Shown one piece after another: positions 43,711 through 52,261 of a stretch of 64,000 nucleotides of DNA. Position 1 is the stretch's first letter. Each line of letters starts with the position of its first letter. Under the pieces are notes generated by a model that searched no databases, was not told the DNA's origin, and saw nothing but the letters and a program-made list of their open reading frames with translations. The stretch spans positions 372,001 through 436,000 of the forward strand of contig NZ_CP130060.1 of NCBI RefSeq assembly GCF_030644385.1, given 5' to 3'. A program made the position numbers and the translations under genes. This stretch comes from Stomatobaculum sp. F0698 (GTDB lineage Bacteria; Bacillota; Clostridia; Lachnospirales; Lachnospiraceae).

Positions 43711-44682
43711 ATGCTGACTGACACCATATTGGCGCTTTTTATCGCATTTTTTGCCTGCGCGGCACTCTGCCCGCTGCTGATACCGCTGCTTCACCGCATG
43801 AAGTTCGGCCAGCAGGTCAGAGACGACGGACCCCAGTCACATTTAAAGAAGAGCGGCACCCCGACCATGGGCGGGATTATGATCGTCATTGCGATTGCGC
43901 TCGGTTGCCTGCCTTTTCTGAAGAAGGCGCCGGAGACACTTCCGGTCCTTTTGTTCACGCTGGCCTTCGGCTTCATCGGTTTTTTGGATGACTTCCTCAA
44001 AATCAAGAGAAAACAGTCGGAGGGCTTAAAGGGCTGGCAGAAGTTTGCGCTGCAGCTGCTTGCGACCGGCGTGCTTGCATGGCGCTTGTTGGCTTCCGGC
44101 GCTTACAGTGAAATTCTGGTGCCTTTTACGGGAAACACGGAGACCGGACTCATGTTGCCGCTCGGCGCGCTCTTTGTGCCCTTTGTGTTTCTGGTAGTGC
44201 TCGGCACGGACAACGGGGTCAATTTTACGGACGGACTCGACGGGCTCTGCTCCTCGGTGACCATAGTCGTGGCGCTCTTTTTTGCGGCGGTTGCCTGCCG
44301 CTTCACGCCCGGCGCCGCACCGGTGAGCGGAGCGGTTATCGGGGCCTTGCTCGGCTTTTTGCTCTTTAACTGTTATCCGGCCAAGGTTTTCATGGGAGAC
44401 ACCGGCGCGCTGGCGCTCGGCGGCTACGCGGCTGCGATTGCGCTGGTGCAGAGAATGCCGCTCTTCCTCATGGTGGTCGGCATCATTTATATGGCGGAGG
44501 TCATCTCGGTCATTCTGCAAGTCGGCTACTTCAAGGCGACGAAGGGGAAACGCCTGTTTCGCATGGCGCCGCTGCACCATCACTTTGAGTTGGGCGGTTG
44601 GTCCGAGACGCGCGTTGTCACGGTCTTTACGATTTTCACACTGATTTTGTCACTCGCAGCATGGATGGGACTCGGAGAATGA
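43711..44682 (+). CDS. mraY: Phospho-N-acetylmuramoyl-pentapeptide transferase
   Basis: 323 residues, about ten TM helices. Family motifs: SGTPTMGG, LDDFLK, the cytoplasmic DNGVNFTDGLDG, MGDTGAL and the His-rich PLHHHFEL. It makes lipid I on the inner face of the membrane. The start follows GGAGG. murD follows 15 bases after the stop. Confidence 0.96.
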   Translation: MLTDTILALFIAFFACAALCPLLIPLLHRMKFGQQVRDDGPQSHLKKSGTPTMGGIMIVIAIALGCLPFLKKAPETLPVLLFTLAFGFIGFLDDFLKIKRKQSEGLKGWQKFALQLLATGVLAWRLLASGAYSEILVPFTGNTETGLMLPLGALFVPFVFLVVLGTDNGVNFTDGLDGLCSSVTIVVALFFAAVACRFTPGAAPVSGAVIGALLGFLLFNCYPAKVFMGDTGALALGGYAAAIALVQRMPLFLMVVGIIYMAEVISVILQVGYFKATKGKRLFRMAPLHHHFELGGWSETRVVTVFTIFTLILSLAAWMGLGE

Positions 44683-44696
44683 AGGGAGGAGACTCT

Positions 44697-46049
44697 ATGA
44701 ATGAAAAGATCATGGTCGCCGGTGCCGGCAAAAGCGGCATCGCAGCGGCAAAATTGATTCTGGAAACGGGCGGTGAGGTGTTGCTCTACGACGGCAACGA
44801 AGCGCTTTCCGAGGAGCGTTTGCTCGCGGAATTTCCGGAGGACGCCTGCATCACACTCTGCCTCGGCGAGCTCGATGAGACGCTGCTGCAGGGCGTTCAG
44901 ATCTGCGTGATGAGTCCCGGCATCGATCTCGAGACTCCCTTTGTGAAAACCCTGACCGAGCGAAAGATTCAGCTTTGGTCCGAAATCGAACTGGGCTTCC
45001 AGGTTGCCAAGGGGCGCTTGGTCGCAATCACCGGAACCAACGGCAAGACAACGACGACGGCACTGACCGGTGCCATCATGGAGCGCGCGTTCGGGAACAG
45101 CTTTACGGTCGGCAACATCGGCCTACCCTATACCGAGGTCGCTTTAAAGACCACGGAGAAGTCGGTCACGGTGCTCGAGGCATCGAGCTTTCAGCTGGAA
45201 ACCATCATTCACTTCCGACCGCATGTCGCGGCGATTACGAACATCACGCCGGATCATCTGAACCGCCATCACAGCATGGAAAACTACATTCGCATCAAGG
45301 AGGACATCAGTTCCAACCAGACTGCGGATGATTTTATTGTATTGAATTACGACGACGAGGTGCTCCGCGCCTTCGGCGAGCGGAAGGATTTAAAGCCGAA
45401 GGTGGTCTTTTTCTCGAGCACGCAGCTGCTCGAGGACGGCTATGACCTGGAGGACGGTGTCATCTGCCGCAAAGAAAAGGGCGAAAAGACGGAACTGATC
45501 CGTACGGATGAACTCAAGCTGCTCGGCCGCCACAACTTTGAGAACGTGATGACGGCCATTGCGATTGCGGTCTGCATGGAGGCGCCGATGGATGCGATTT
45601 TGGATGCGGTGCGCAAGTTTGAGGCGGTGGAGCATCGCATTGAGTTTGTTGCGGAGCGCTACGGCGTCAAGTATTATAACGACTCGAAAGGCACCAATCC
45701 GGATGCGGCGATTCAGGCGATTAAGGCCATGCCGGGACCGACGCTCTTAATCGGCGGCGGCTATGACAAGGGCTCCTCTTACGACGAGTGGATCGATGCC
45801 TTTGACGGGAAAGTGCGTTATCTGGTACTGCTCGGCCAGACAAGAGATGCCATTTCGGACTGCGCAAAGCGCCACGGATTTACGAATATCATGTTCGCCG
45901 AGGATATGCAGGAGGCCGTCAAGGTCTGTGCTTCCTATGCCAACGCGGGCGACTATGTGCTGCTCTCTCCCGCCTGTGCAAGTTGGGGAATGTTTCCGAA
46001 CTACGAGGTGCGCGGCAAAGTATTTAAGGAGTGCGTGCGGGCATTATGA
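44697..46049 (+). CDS. murD: UDP-N-acetylmuramoylalanine--D-glutamate ligase
   Basis: 450 residues. ATP loop GTNGKTTT (about 113-120), family Glu/His residues (LEASSFQLE, NITPDHLNRH) and a C-terminal domain with YNDSKGTNPDA. It adds D-glutamate to the peptidoglycan precursor. ATG 44697 follows GGGAGGA; the frame is open 33 codons further upstream inside mraY. The stop overlaps the ftsW start (ATGA). Confidence 0.96.
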   Translation: MNEKIMVAGAGKSGIAAAKLILETGGEVLLYDGNEALSEERLLAEFPEDACITLCLGELDETLLQGVQICVMSPGIDLETPFVKTLTERKIQLWSEIELGFQVAKGRLVAITGTNGKTTTTALTGAIMERAFGNSFTVGNIGLPYTEVALKTTEKSVTVLEASSFQLETIIHFRPHVAAITNITPDHLNRHHSMENYIRIKEDISSNQTADDFIVLNYDDEVLRAFGERKDLKPKVVFFSSTQLLEDGYDLEDGVICRKEKGEKTELIRTDELKLLGRHNFENVMTAIAIAVCMEAPMDAILDAVRKFEAVEHRIEFVAERYGVKYYNDSKGTNPDAAIQAIKAMPGPTLLIGGGYDKGSSYDEWIDAFDGKVRYLVLLGQTRDAISDCAKRHGFTNIMFAEDMQEAVKVCASYANAGDYVLLSPACASWGMFPNYEVRGKVFKECVRAL

Positions 46050-47530
46050 CGGTGAAACCGTCCAAGGGAACAGGGACAAGGAACGCGCAGCAGAGAGAGC
46101 CGCGCGGGAAACAGCCGGGAGCGGCGCAGCGGCGAAGCGTGGGGCCGCGCCCGGTTACGCCGCAAAACAGACGGAGTGCCGCTTCGCAGAACCGAAGTGC
46201 GGGACCGCGCCCGGTTGCGCCGCAAAACAGACGGAGTGCCGCTTCGCAGAACCGAAGTGCGAGACCGCGCCCGGTCGCGGCGGGGCCGCGCGTCAAGGTT
46301 GCCGGCGCATCCAAGGTGAGAGCGGTCTATCCGGAGCGGGTCGGAACAAAAAAACGCATCGGAGAGCCGTGGAATACGCTCTTCTTTGCGGTACCCTGTG
46401 CGAGCGGGGCGCAGGCAAAGAAGACCCGCAGGCGGGCGGACCGCTATATTTTCGGCTTTACCGTACTTCTGGTGTTATACGGTCTCGCGATGATTTACGC
46501 AGCCTCCTCGTTTCGTCTGGACGATCCGCTCGGTGCGGTCAAAAAACAGGCGATGTACGCGGGACTCGGGCTTGCGCTCATGGTTTTTTTACCGTTCATT
46601 GATTACCACCGCCTACTGAGTCTCGGCTGGTGTACCTCTTACAGTGCCGGACTCGTTTTGGTCGTCGCGACCATGGCGGTCGGAAGACGGGCAAACGGTG
46701 CGGCGCGCTGGATTCAGATCGGCAGCGTGAGTTTTCAGCCCTCCGAGTTTATGAAAACCGCGTTGATTTTGTTTTTTGCGGTCTATCTGGTCAACGAATA
46801 TCGGCGTTTTGCGCGAACGCCCGAGCAGATTATCTGGGTCATGGCAGTTTTCGGCGGGGTGCCGGCCTACCTGGTGTCGCGTCAAAACCTGAGCACCGGT
46901 CTTTTGATCGCGAGTCTGGTGTTTTTCATTACCTTTCTCGGCGTCAAGAGCACCCGCATACACATCGGGATTATCCTACTGGCGGCCTTTGCGTTCTGGA
47001 TTGTCGTGAACTACTACAAACAAATGCCGTTTTTGAAGGCCTACCAGATTGGGCGCATTGACAATTGGCTGCATCCGGTGACAAAGTTGCGGGGACAGCC
47101 GGATCAGGTGACCGGCGGTAAGTTCGGCTTAAGCATCGGCAGCTGGCTGGGAACCGGAATCGGCAGAGGCTATATCAAGCGGGACCTCCCCGAAGCCGCA
47201 AACGATATCATTCTCGCGGTAATCGGCGAGGAACTCGGCCTGGTCGGAATCTGCATCCTCTTGCTCTTTTACCTGAGCCTTTTGTTTTGCATCATACAGA
47301 CCGCGCTTAAGGCGCCGGATCGCTACGGGGCGCTGCTCTGCGGAGGCGTTGCGATTCATATTTTCTTGCACACCGCGATGAACATCATGGTTGTGACCGG
47401 CGCCATGCCGAATACCGGTGTTACCCTGCCCTTTGTGAGCAGCGGCGGCACCTCCTTGCTCTGCTTTATGGCCGAGATTGCATTGGTGCTCTCGGTTTCC
47501 AGAGAAGTGCGCCCGGAGAAATCGCTATGA
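46046..47530 (+). CDS. ftsW: FtsW/RodA/SpoVE-family peptidoglycan glycosyltransferase with repeat-bearing N-terminal extension
   Basis: 494 residues. The last about 370 form the SEDS domain with around ten TM helices and conserved segments (GRRANGAARWIQIG, FQPSEFMK, NDIILAVIGEELG, MPNTGVTLPFVSSGGTS). The first about 125 are a basic cytoplasmic extension of Arg, Pro, Gln and Ala that contains a 20-residue tandem repeat (see the repeat entry). SEDS proteins polymerise glycan strands with the class B PBP encoded upstream. Start ATG 46046 overlaps the murD stop; a GTG at 46031 is a possible alternative. Confidence 0.93.
   Translation: MTVKPSKGTGTRNAQQREPRGKQPGAAQRRSVGPRPVTPQNRRSAASQNRSAGPRPVAPQNRRSAASQNRSARPRPVAAGPRVKVAGASKVRAVYPERVGTKKRIGEPWNTLFFAVPCASGAQAKKTRRRADRYIFGFTVLLVLYGLAMIYAASSFRLDDPLGAVKKQAMYAGLGLALMVFLPFIDYHRLLSLGWCTSYSAGLVLVVATMAVGRRANGAARWIQIGSVSFQPSEFMKTALILFFAVYLVNEYRRFARTPEQIIWVMAVFGGVPAYLVSRQNLSTGLLIASLVFFITFLGVKSTRIHIGIILLAAFAFWIVVNYYKQMPFLKAYQIGRIDNWLHPVTKLRGQPDQVTGGKFGLSIGSWLGTGIGRGYIKRDLPEAANDIILAVIGEELGLVGICILLLFYLSLLFCIIQTALKAPDRYGALLCGGVAIHIFLHTAMNIMVVTGAMPNTGVTLPFVSSGGTSLLCFMAEIALVLSVSREVRPEKSL
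46141..46280 (+). repeat. 60-bp tandem repeat inside the ftsW N-terminal extension
   Basis: Two full copies (46141-46200 and 46201-46260) differ at two or three positions, and a third partial copy follows. The unit keeps the reading frame and encodes 20 residues of PRPV-type and QNRRSAASQNRS-type sequence. Such repeats expand and contract by slippage or recombination. Confidence 0.9.
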
Positions 47531-48237
47531 AACTGCGAATCAAAATCCTGCTCGGCAGTTTGATTTTGCTGGCGGTGCTCGCCGCGGCGGCAATCTATTT
47601 TGTCCGCATCGAGAAGGTCACCGTGCGGGGCAACCGGATTTACAGCGAGGAAGAGGCGCGTAAACTGCTCCTGCCCCGTGCGGAAGGTATGCGCACGGCA
47701 GAGCTTTTTCTCGAGTGCCGTCAGCGTAAAAAAAAGCAACCGGCGTTTCTCGACGACTATGAAATTCGATTTACTTCACCGTTTTCCGTGGAACTCGTGC
47801 TGCACGAAAAAAACGTGCTCGGCTATGTGCGTTATATGAGTGCGGATTTCTATTTTGACCGCGAACTCCGTGTCGTGGAGAGTGTGCAGGAGGCGATTCC
47901 GGGCTATCCGCTGGTTTCCGGTCTGCAGAACGGAACAGTCGGTGTCGGCGAGTATCTGCTCTCGGACGATCGCAACGGAAGAACCATCGTCGGCAATCTG
48001 CTCTACAACCTCCGGGAAAACGGTATCCGTGCGGAAGAGGTCTCCTTTGACAGCGCCTACCGCGCAACCCTTTCCTGCGGCAAAATCACCGTGCTCTTCG
48101 GTGGCGCGCAGGAGACGGAGGAGAGGTGTAAGGATCTCTCGACGGCGCTTCCCAGATTGGGCGATGCGGCCGGAATTTTGGATTTTCAGGAGAGGAGGGC
48201 GGACGGAACCTACTCGTTTCGGCCCGCACAGCCCTAA
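47527..48237 (+). CDS. ftsQ: FtsQ/DivIB-type division protein
   Basis: 236 residues. Short cytoplasmic N-terminus, one TM helix (about 7-27), then a POTRA-like domain starting VEKVTVRGNRIYSEEEA-like (here IEKVTVRGNRIYSEEEAR) and the beta domain. It joins the FtsL/FtsB-type complex at the septum. The start overlaps the ftsW stop by four bases (ATGA). Confidence 0.9.
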   Translation: MKLRIKILLGSLILLAVLAAAAIYFVRIEKVTVRGNRIYSEEEARKLLLPRAEGMRTAELFLECRQRKKKQPAFLDDYEIRFTSPFSVELVLHEKNVLGYVRYMSADFYFDRELRVVESVQEAIPGYPLVSGLQNGTVGVGEYLLSDDRNGRTIVGNLLYNLRENGIRAEEVSFDSAYRATLSCGKITVLFGGAQETEERCKDLSTALPRLGDAAGILDFQERRADGTYSFRPAQP

Positions 48238-48251
48238 AATCGCAAAGCTGC

Positions 48252-48280
48252 TTGCACTTTTCCCGAAAAATAAGTATGAT
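48252..48280 (+). promoter_or_regulatory. Promoter of ftsZ
   Basis: -35 TTGCAC (48252-48257), a 17-bp spacer and -10 TATGAT (48275-48280). Confidence 0.7.
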
Positions 48281-48339
48281 AGACCATATTATCCAGTGTG
48301 AAAGAATCTGTGAATAAGCAGTTACAGGAGGCAGGTACC

Positions 48340-49680
48340 TTGTTAGAGATCAAACTGAACGAAGACGATAATACTGCAAAGATCATCGTAGTCGGCGTTG
48401 GCGGCGCAGGCAACAATGCAGTGAACCGCATGATCGACGAGAACATCGAAGGGGTAGAGTTTATCGGCATCAACACCGATAAGCAGGCGCTCCAGTTCTG
48501 CAAGGCCTCGACCGTCATGCAGATCGGAGAGAAGCTTACGCGCGGCCTCGGTGCCGGCGCAAAGCCGGAGGTCGGCGAAAAAGCGGCGGAGGAGAGCACC
48601 GAAGATTTGACGGAAGCGCTGAAGAATGCGGACATGGTCTTTGTGACCTGCGGCATGGGCGGCGGAACCGGTACCGGTGCGGCACCTGTCATTGCGCGCA
48701 TCGCAAAAGAGATGGGTATACTCACGGTCGGTGTCGTGACCAAGCCGTTTAACTTTGAGGGCAAGCAGCGCATGAACAACGCGCTCTCGGGCATCGAGCA
48801 TCTCAAGGATTCGGTCGACACCCTCATTGTGATTCCGAACGATAAGCTCCTTGAGATTGTGGATCGCCGCACCTCTATGCCGGAGGCTTTCGGCAAGGCG
48901 GACGAGGTGCTCGAGCAGGCAGTGCAGGGCATCACGGATCTCATCAATATGCCGGGTCTCATCAACCTCGACTTCGCGGATGTGCAGACCGTTATGACCG
49001 ACAAGGGCATTGCGCACATCGGTATCGGTAAGGCGCACGGCGACGACAAGGCGCTCGAGGCAGTCAAGATTGCCTGCGCGTCTCCGCTGCTTGAGACCAC
49101 GATTGACGGCGCAAGCAATATCATCATCAATATCTCGGGCGACATCAGCCTTATCGAGGCGAATGAAGCGGCGAGTTACGTACAGGAGCTGGCGGGAGAC
49201 GATGCGAACATCATCTTCGGCGCAATGTACGACGAGAACGCGCAGGATGAGTGCTCGATTACCGTTATCGCAACCGGCCTCGACCAGGCGGCAAGCCAGC
49301 AGGCAAAGGAGCAGCGCGCGGCGGGCTATCGCAGAAACGCGCAGGCCAACGCAGCGAAGCAGGGCACACCGATTCGCGTCGCACAGCCGCAGCAGGGACA
49401 GGCAGCACCCCAGCAGGAGCAGCAGCCGGTACAGCCGCAGCAGCAGACCGCGGGCTTCAACGGGACCATGAACCCGCTGTTCCAGCAGCAGCCGCAGCAG
49501 TCGGCACAGCCGCAGTATCAGCAGCCCCAGTACCAGCAGCCGGCACAGCCGCAGTATCAGCAGCCGCAGCAGCAGTTCCAGCAGCCGGAGCAGCCGCAGC
49601 AGGGCGCTTACAGCTTTGAGCCGCGTCAGAATAAAAACGTGCAGATCAATATTCCGGACTTCTTAAAGAGCCGGAAGTGA
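48340..49680 (+). CDS. ftsZ: Cell division GTPase FtsZ
   Basis: 446 residues. The GTPase domain has [12 protein letters not shown], the tubulin signature GGGTGTG (about 107-113) and the T7-loop NLDFADV. A Gln/Pro/Tyr-rich linker (about 340-425) with QPQYQQP-type repeats leads to the C-terminal peptide [11 protein letters not shown] that binds FtsA or other partners. Start TTG 48340 lies eight bases after ACAGGAGG; a GTG at 48298 is open in frame but lacks a site. It has its own promoter at the end of the cluster. Confidence 0.96.
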   Translation: MLEIKLNEDDNTAKIIVVGVGGAGNNAVNRMIDENIEGVEFIGINTDKQALQFCKASTVMQIGEKLTRGLGAGAKPEVGEKAAEESTEDLTEALKNADMVFVTCGMGGGTGTGAAPVIARIAKEMGILTVGVVTKPFNFEGKQRMNNALSGIEHLKDSVDTLIVIPNDKLLEIVDRRTSMPEAFGKADEVLEQAVQGITDLINMPGLINLDFADVQTVMTDKGIAHIGIGKAHGDDKALEAVKIACASPLLETTIDGASNIIINISGDISLIEANEAASYVQELAGDDANIIFGAMYDENAQDECSITVIATGLDQAASQQAKEQRAAGYRRNAQANAAKQGTPIRVAQPQQGQAAPQQEQQPVQPQQQTAGFNGTMNPLFQQQPQQSAQPQYQQPQYQQPAQPQYQQPQQQFQQPEQPQQGAYSFEPRQNKNVQINIPDFLKSRK

Positions 49681-49684
49681 GCAT

Positions 49685-49714
49685 AAAAAAAGAGAGCCTC
49701 GGCTCTCTTTTTTT
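49685..49714. terminator. Bidirectional terminator after ftsZ
   Basis: Stem AGAGAGCC/GGCTCTCT flanked by seven A and seven T. It can serve ftsZ and the convergent coaX. Confidence 0.9.
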
Positions 49715-49747
49715 GTGCCGCGGAAGGCGGCATAAACACCGCCGCGC

Positions 49748-50512
49748 TCAGCTGTTTTTGCGGTATAGGATCAGCAGGCCCTTTAAGAGCAGGAGATCGT
49801 CGAACTCGATTTGATGTGAGCAGAGCGGGGTCACAAAGCGCGCCAGACCGCCGGTCGCGACAATGGTCGCCTTGCTGCCGAGTTCTTTTTCCATGCGGGA
49901 GAGTATGCCGTCCAGCATGCCGGCGGTGCCGTAGAGAATCCCGCTCTGCATGGCCTCGATGGTGTTTTTGGCGAGGGCCCGTCCCGGGGACTCGAGATCG
50001 ATCGAGGGGAGCTGCGCGGTGCTGCCGCTCAGGGTGTTCAGCGAGACGCGGAGACCGGGGTGGATGACGCCGCCCACATAGTCGCCGTTTTTGTCCAGGG
50101 CGGTGATCGAGGTCGCCGTTCCCATGTCAATCACAATGATGGGAAGCGGGTAGTTTGCCTTGGCCGCGACGGAGTCGACAATCAAATCGGAGCCGATGTG
50201 CTTCGGGTCGTCCATGCGTATGTTCATGCCTGTCTTCATGCCGGCGCCGACCAGCTTGCAGGCAAGTCCCGTGACCTTGCGGACCGCTTCGGTGATGACG
50301 GCGTTCAGCGGAGGAACCACGCTCGACAGGATGGCACCCTCGAGATCCTCGGCTGCGATGTGATGCAGATCCAGTATGCTCTTTAAGCTCACGGCATATT
50401 CGAGGTCCGTTTTCCGCGTGTCGGTCGTGATGCGCTCCATAAAGTGCGTGTTTGTCTCGTCGATGCCGCCGATTACAATATTGGAGTTGCCCATATCAAT
50501 GGCGAGTATCAT
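49748..50512 (-). CDS. coaX: Type III pantothenate kinase
   Basis: 254 residues of the ASKHA fold. Phosphate loop DMGNSNIVIGG at the N-terminus, second motif DMGTATSITAL with the catalytic region, GGVIHPG and LYGTAGMLDG. It phosphorylates pantothenate in the first step of coenzyme A synthesis, in a form insensitive to CoA feedback. The start on minus follows GAAAGGAAGGAATC. Confidence 0.95.
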   Translation of the reverse strand: MILAIDMGNSNIVIGGIDETNTHFMERITTDTRKTDLEYAVSLKSILDLHHIAAEDLEGAILSSVVPPLNAVITEAVRKVTGLACKLVGAGMKTGMNIRMDDPKHIGSDLIVDSVAAKANYPLPIIVIDMGTATSITALDKNGDYVGGVIHPGLRVSLNTLSGSTAQLPSIDLESPGRALAKNTIEAMQSGILYGTAGMLDGILSRMEKELGSKATIVATGGLARFVTPLCSHQIEFDDLLLLKGLLILYRKNS

Positions 50513-50577
50513 GATTCCTTCCTTTCCGCGCCGAAATATGGTATAATTTCCCGCGCAAAAACAGCGTATTCTAGGGT

Positions 50578-50606
50578 TTTATAACATAGATCGGCTGGAA
50601 AAACAA
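50578..50606 (-). promoter_or_regulatory. Possible coaX promoter
   Basis: On the minus strand: TTGTTT (50601-50606), a 17-bp spacer and TATAAA (50578-50583). A plus-strand TATAAT at 50542-50547, a likely -10 for prfC, lies beyond it, so the two 5' leaders would overlap. Confidence 0.4.
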
Positions 50607-50621
50607 CGACAGGAGGCGCAA

Positions 50622-52217
50622 GTGGCTAGCGAATTTGAGGAGATTAAAAAGCGGCGGACCTTTGCGATTATCAGCCACCCGGACGCGGGAAAGACGACGC
50701 TGACCGAGAAATTATTGCTCTACGGCGGCGCCATCAATCTGGCCGGTTCGGTCAAGGGGCGAAAGACGGGCAAGCACGCGGTCAGTGACTGGATGGACAT
50801 CGAGAAGGAGAGAGGTATCTCGGTCACGAGTTCGGTGCTGCAGTTCAATTACGAGGGCTTCTGCATCAACATTCTGGACACGCCGGGACACGAGGACTTC
50901 TCGGAGGATACTTACCGCACGCTGATGGCTGCGGACTCGGCGGTCATGGTGATCGATGCCTCGAAGGGCGTGGAGGCGCAGACCAGGAAGCTCTTTAAGG
51001 TCTGTACCCTGCGCCACATCCCGATTTTCACCTTCATCAACAAGATGGACCGCGAGGCGAGAGATCCCTTCGCGCTGACCGATGAGATCGAAGAGCTGCT
51101 CGGCATACGCACCTGCCCGGTGAACTGGCCGATCGGTTCCGGCAAGAACTTTAAGGGTGTCTTTGACCGTAACACGAAGAAAATCACGACCTTCCGGGCG
51201 GCGCACGCCGGCATGCAGGAAATCGAGACGGAGGAGCTCTCCCTCGAGGATGAGAAGCTCGGCTCTGTGATCGGCGAGGACTTTCTTTCGCAGCTCCTTG
51301 AGGAGAGCGAGCTCCTGGACGGTGCGAGCGATGAACTCGATATGGAGCGCGTGTCCCGCGGCGATTTGACGCCGGTTTTCTTCGGTTCCGCACTCACGAA
51401 CTTCGGTGTCGAGACCTTCCTCGAGCACTTCTTAAAGATGACAAGCTCTCCGCTCGCCAGAAAGACGACGACGGGTGAGGTGGACCCGATGAAAGATGCC
51501 TTCTTCTCTGCCTTTGTCTTCAAAATCCAGGCGAATATGAACAAGGCACACCGCGACCGCATTGCTTTCATGCGCATTTGCTCGGGCGAGTATCAGGCCG
51601 GCATGGAGGTCGCGCATGTGCAGGGCGGTCGAAAGATACGTCTGAACCAGTCGACGCAGATGATGGCGGACGAGCGGAAGATCGTCGAGACCGCCTACGC
51701 GGGCGATATCATCGGTGTCTTCGATCCCGGCATCTTTGCGATCGGCGACACGCTGGAAAATGCGCGGGAACGCATTGAGTTCGAAGGCATTCCGACCTTT
51801 GCCCCGGAGCACTTTGCGAGAGTGCGCCAGATCGACACGATGAAGCGAAAGCAGTTTACCAAAGGCATAGAGCAGATTGCGCAGGAGGGTGCGATTCAGA
51901 TTTTCCAGGAGCGCAACACCGGTATGGAAGAGATTATTGTGGGTGCGGTCGGCGTTCTTCAGTTTGAAGTGCTGACGTACCGCCTCAAAGCGGAGTATAA
52001 TGTAGAGGTGAGGTTGGATACCCTGCCCTACGAGTACATCCGTTGGATCGACGAGCCGGAAAAGGTGGATGTCGATAAGATTCAGGGCACCAGCGACATG
52101 AAAGCGATTCAGAATTTGAAGGGAGAACCCCTGCTGCTCTTTACCCACCCCTGGAGTGTCAGAATGGTGGAAGAGCGCAATCCGGGGCTCAAGCTTCTTG
52201 AGTTTGGCAAATCCTGA
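50622..52217 (+). CDS. prfC: Peptide chain release factor 3
   Basis: 531 residues. GTPase motifs: G1 SHPDAGKTT, G2-region and G3 DTPGHEDFSEDTYRTL, G4 NKMD. The sequence ISVTSSVLQF and the overall length mark RF3 rather than EF-G or TetM-type protection proteins. It recycles RF1/RF2 from the ribosome. GTG start after AGGAGG. Confidence 0.95.
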   Translation: MASEFEEIKKRRTFAIISHPDAGKTTLTEKLLLYGGAINLAGSVKGRKTGKHAVSDWMDIEKERGISVTSSVLQFNYEGFCINILDTPGHEDFSEDTYRTLMAADSAVMVIDASKGVEAQTRKLFKVCTLRHIPIFTFINKMDREARDPFALTDEIEELLGIRTCPVNWPIGSGKNFKGVFDRNTKKITTFRAAHAGMQEIETEELSLEDEKLGSVIGEDFLSQLLEESELLDGASDELDMERVSRGDLTPVFFGSALTNFGVETFLEHFLKMTSSPLARKTTTGEVDPMKDAFFSAFVFKIQANMNKAHRDRIAFMRICSGEYQAGMEVAHVQGGRKIRLNQSTQMMADERKIVETAYAGDIIGVFDPGIFAIGDTLENARERIEFEGIPTFAPEHFARVRQIDTMKRKQFTKGIEQIAQEGAIQIFQERNTGMEEIIVGAVGVLQFEVLTYRLKAEYNVEVRLDTLPYEYIRWIDEPEKVDVDKIQGTSDMKAIQNLKGEPLLLFTHPWSVRMVEERNPGLKLLEFGKS

Positions 52218-52261
52218 AGATATAAGACAAATACAGAGGCAGTGAGAAGGAGGCGACCGGT

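Noticed and set aside
46141..46280. Direct repeats considered as a CRISPR array
   Set aside because: The 60-bp units are contiguous without unique spacers, keep the ftsW reading frame, and no cas genes are present.
49380..49620. CAG/CCG-rich repeats near the end of ftsZ considered as a mobile or microsatellite element
   Set aside because: They encode the ordinary Gln/Pro-rich disordered linker of FtsZ, followed by the conserved C-terminal peptide.
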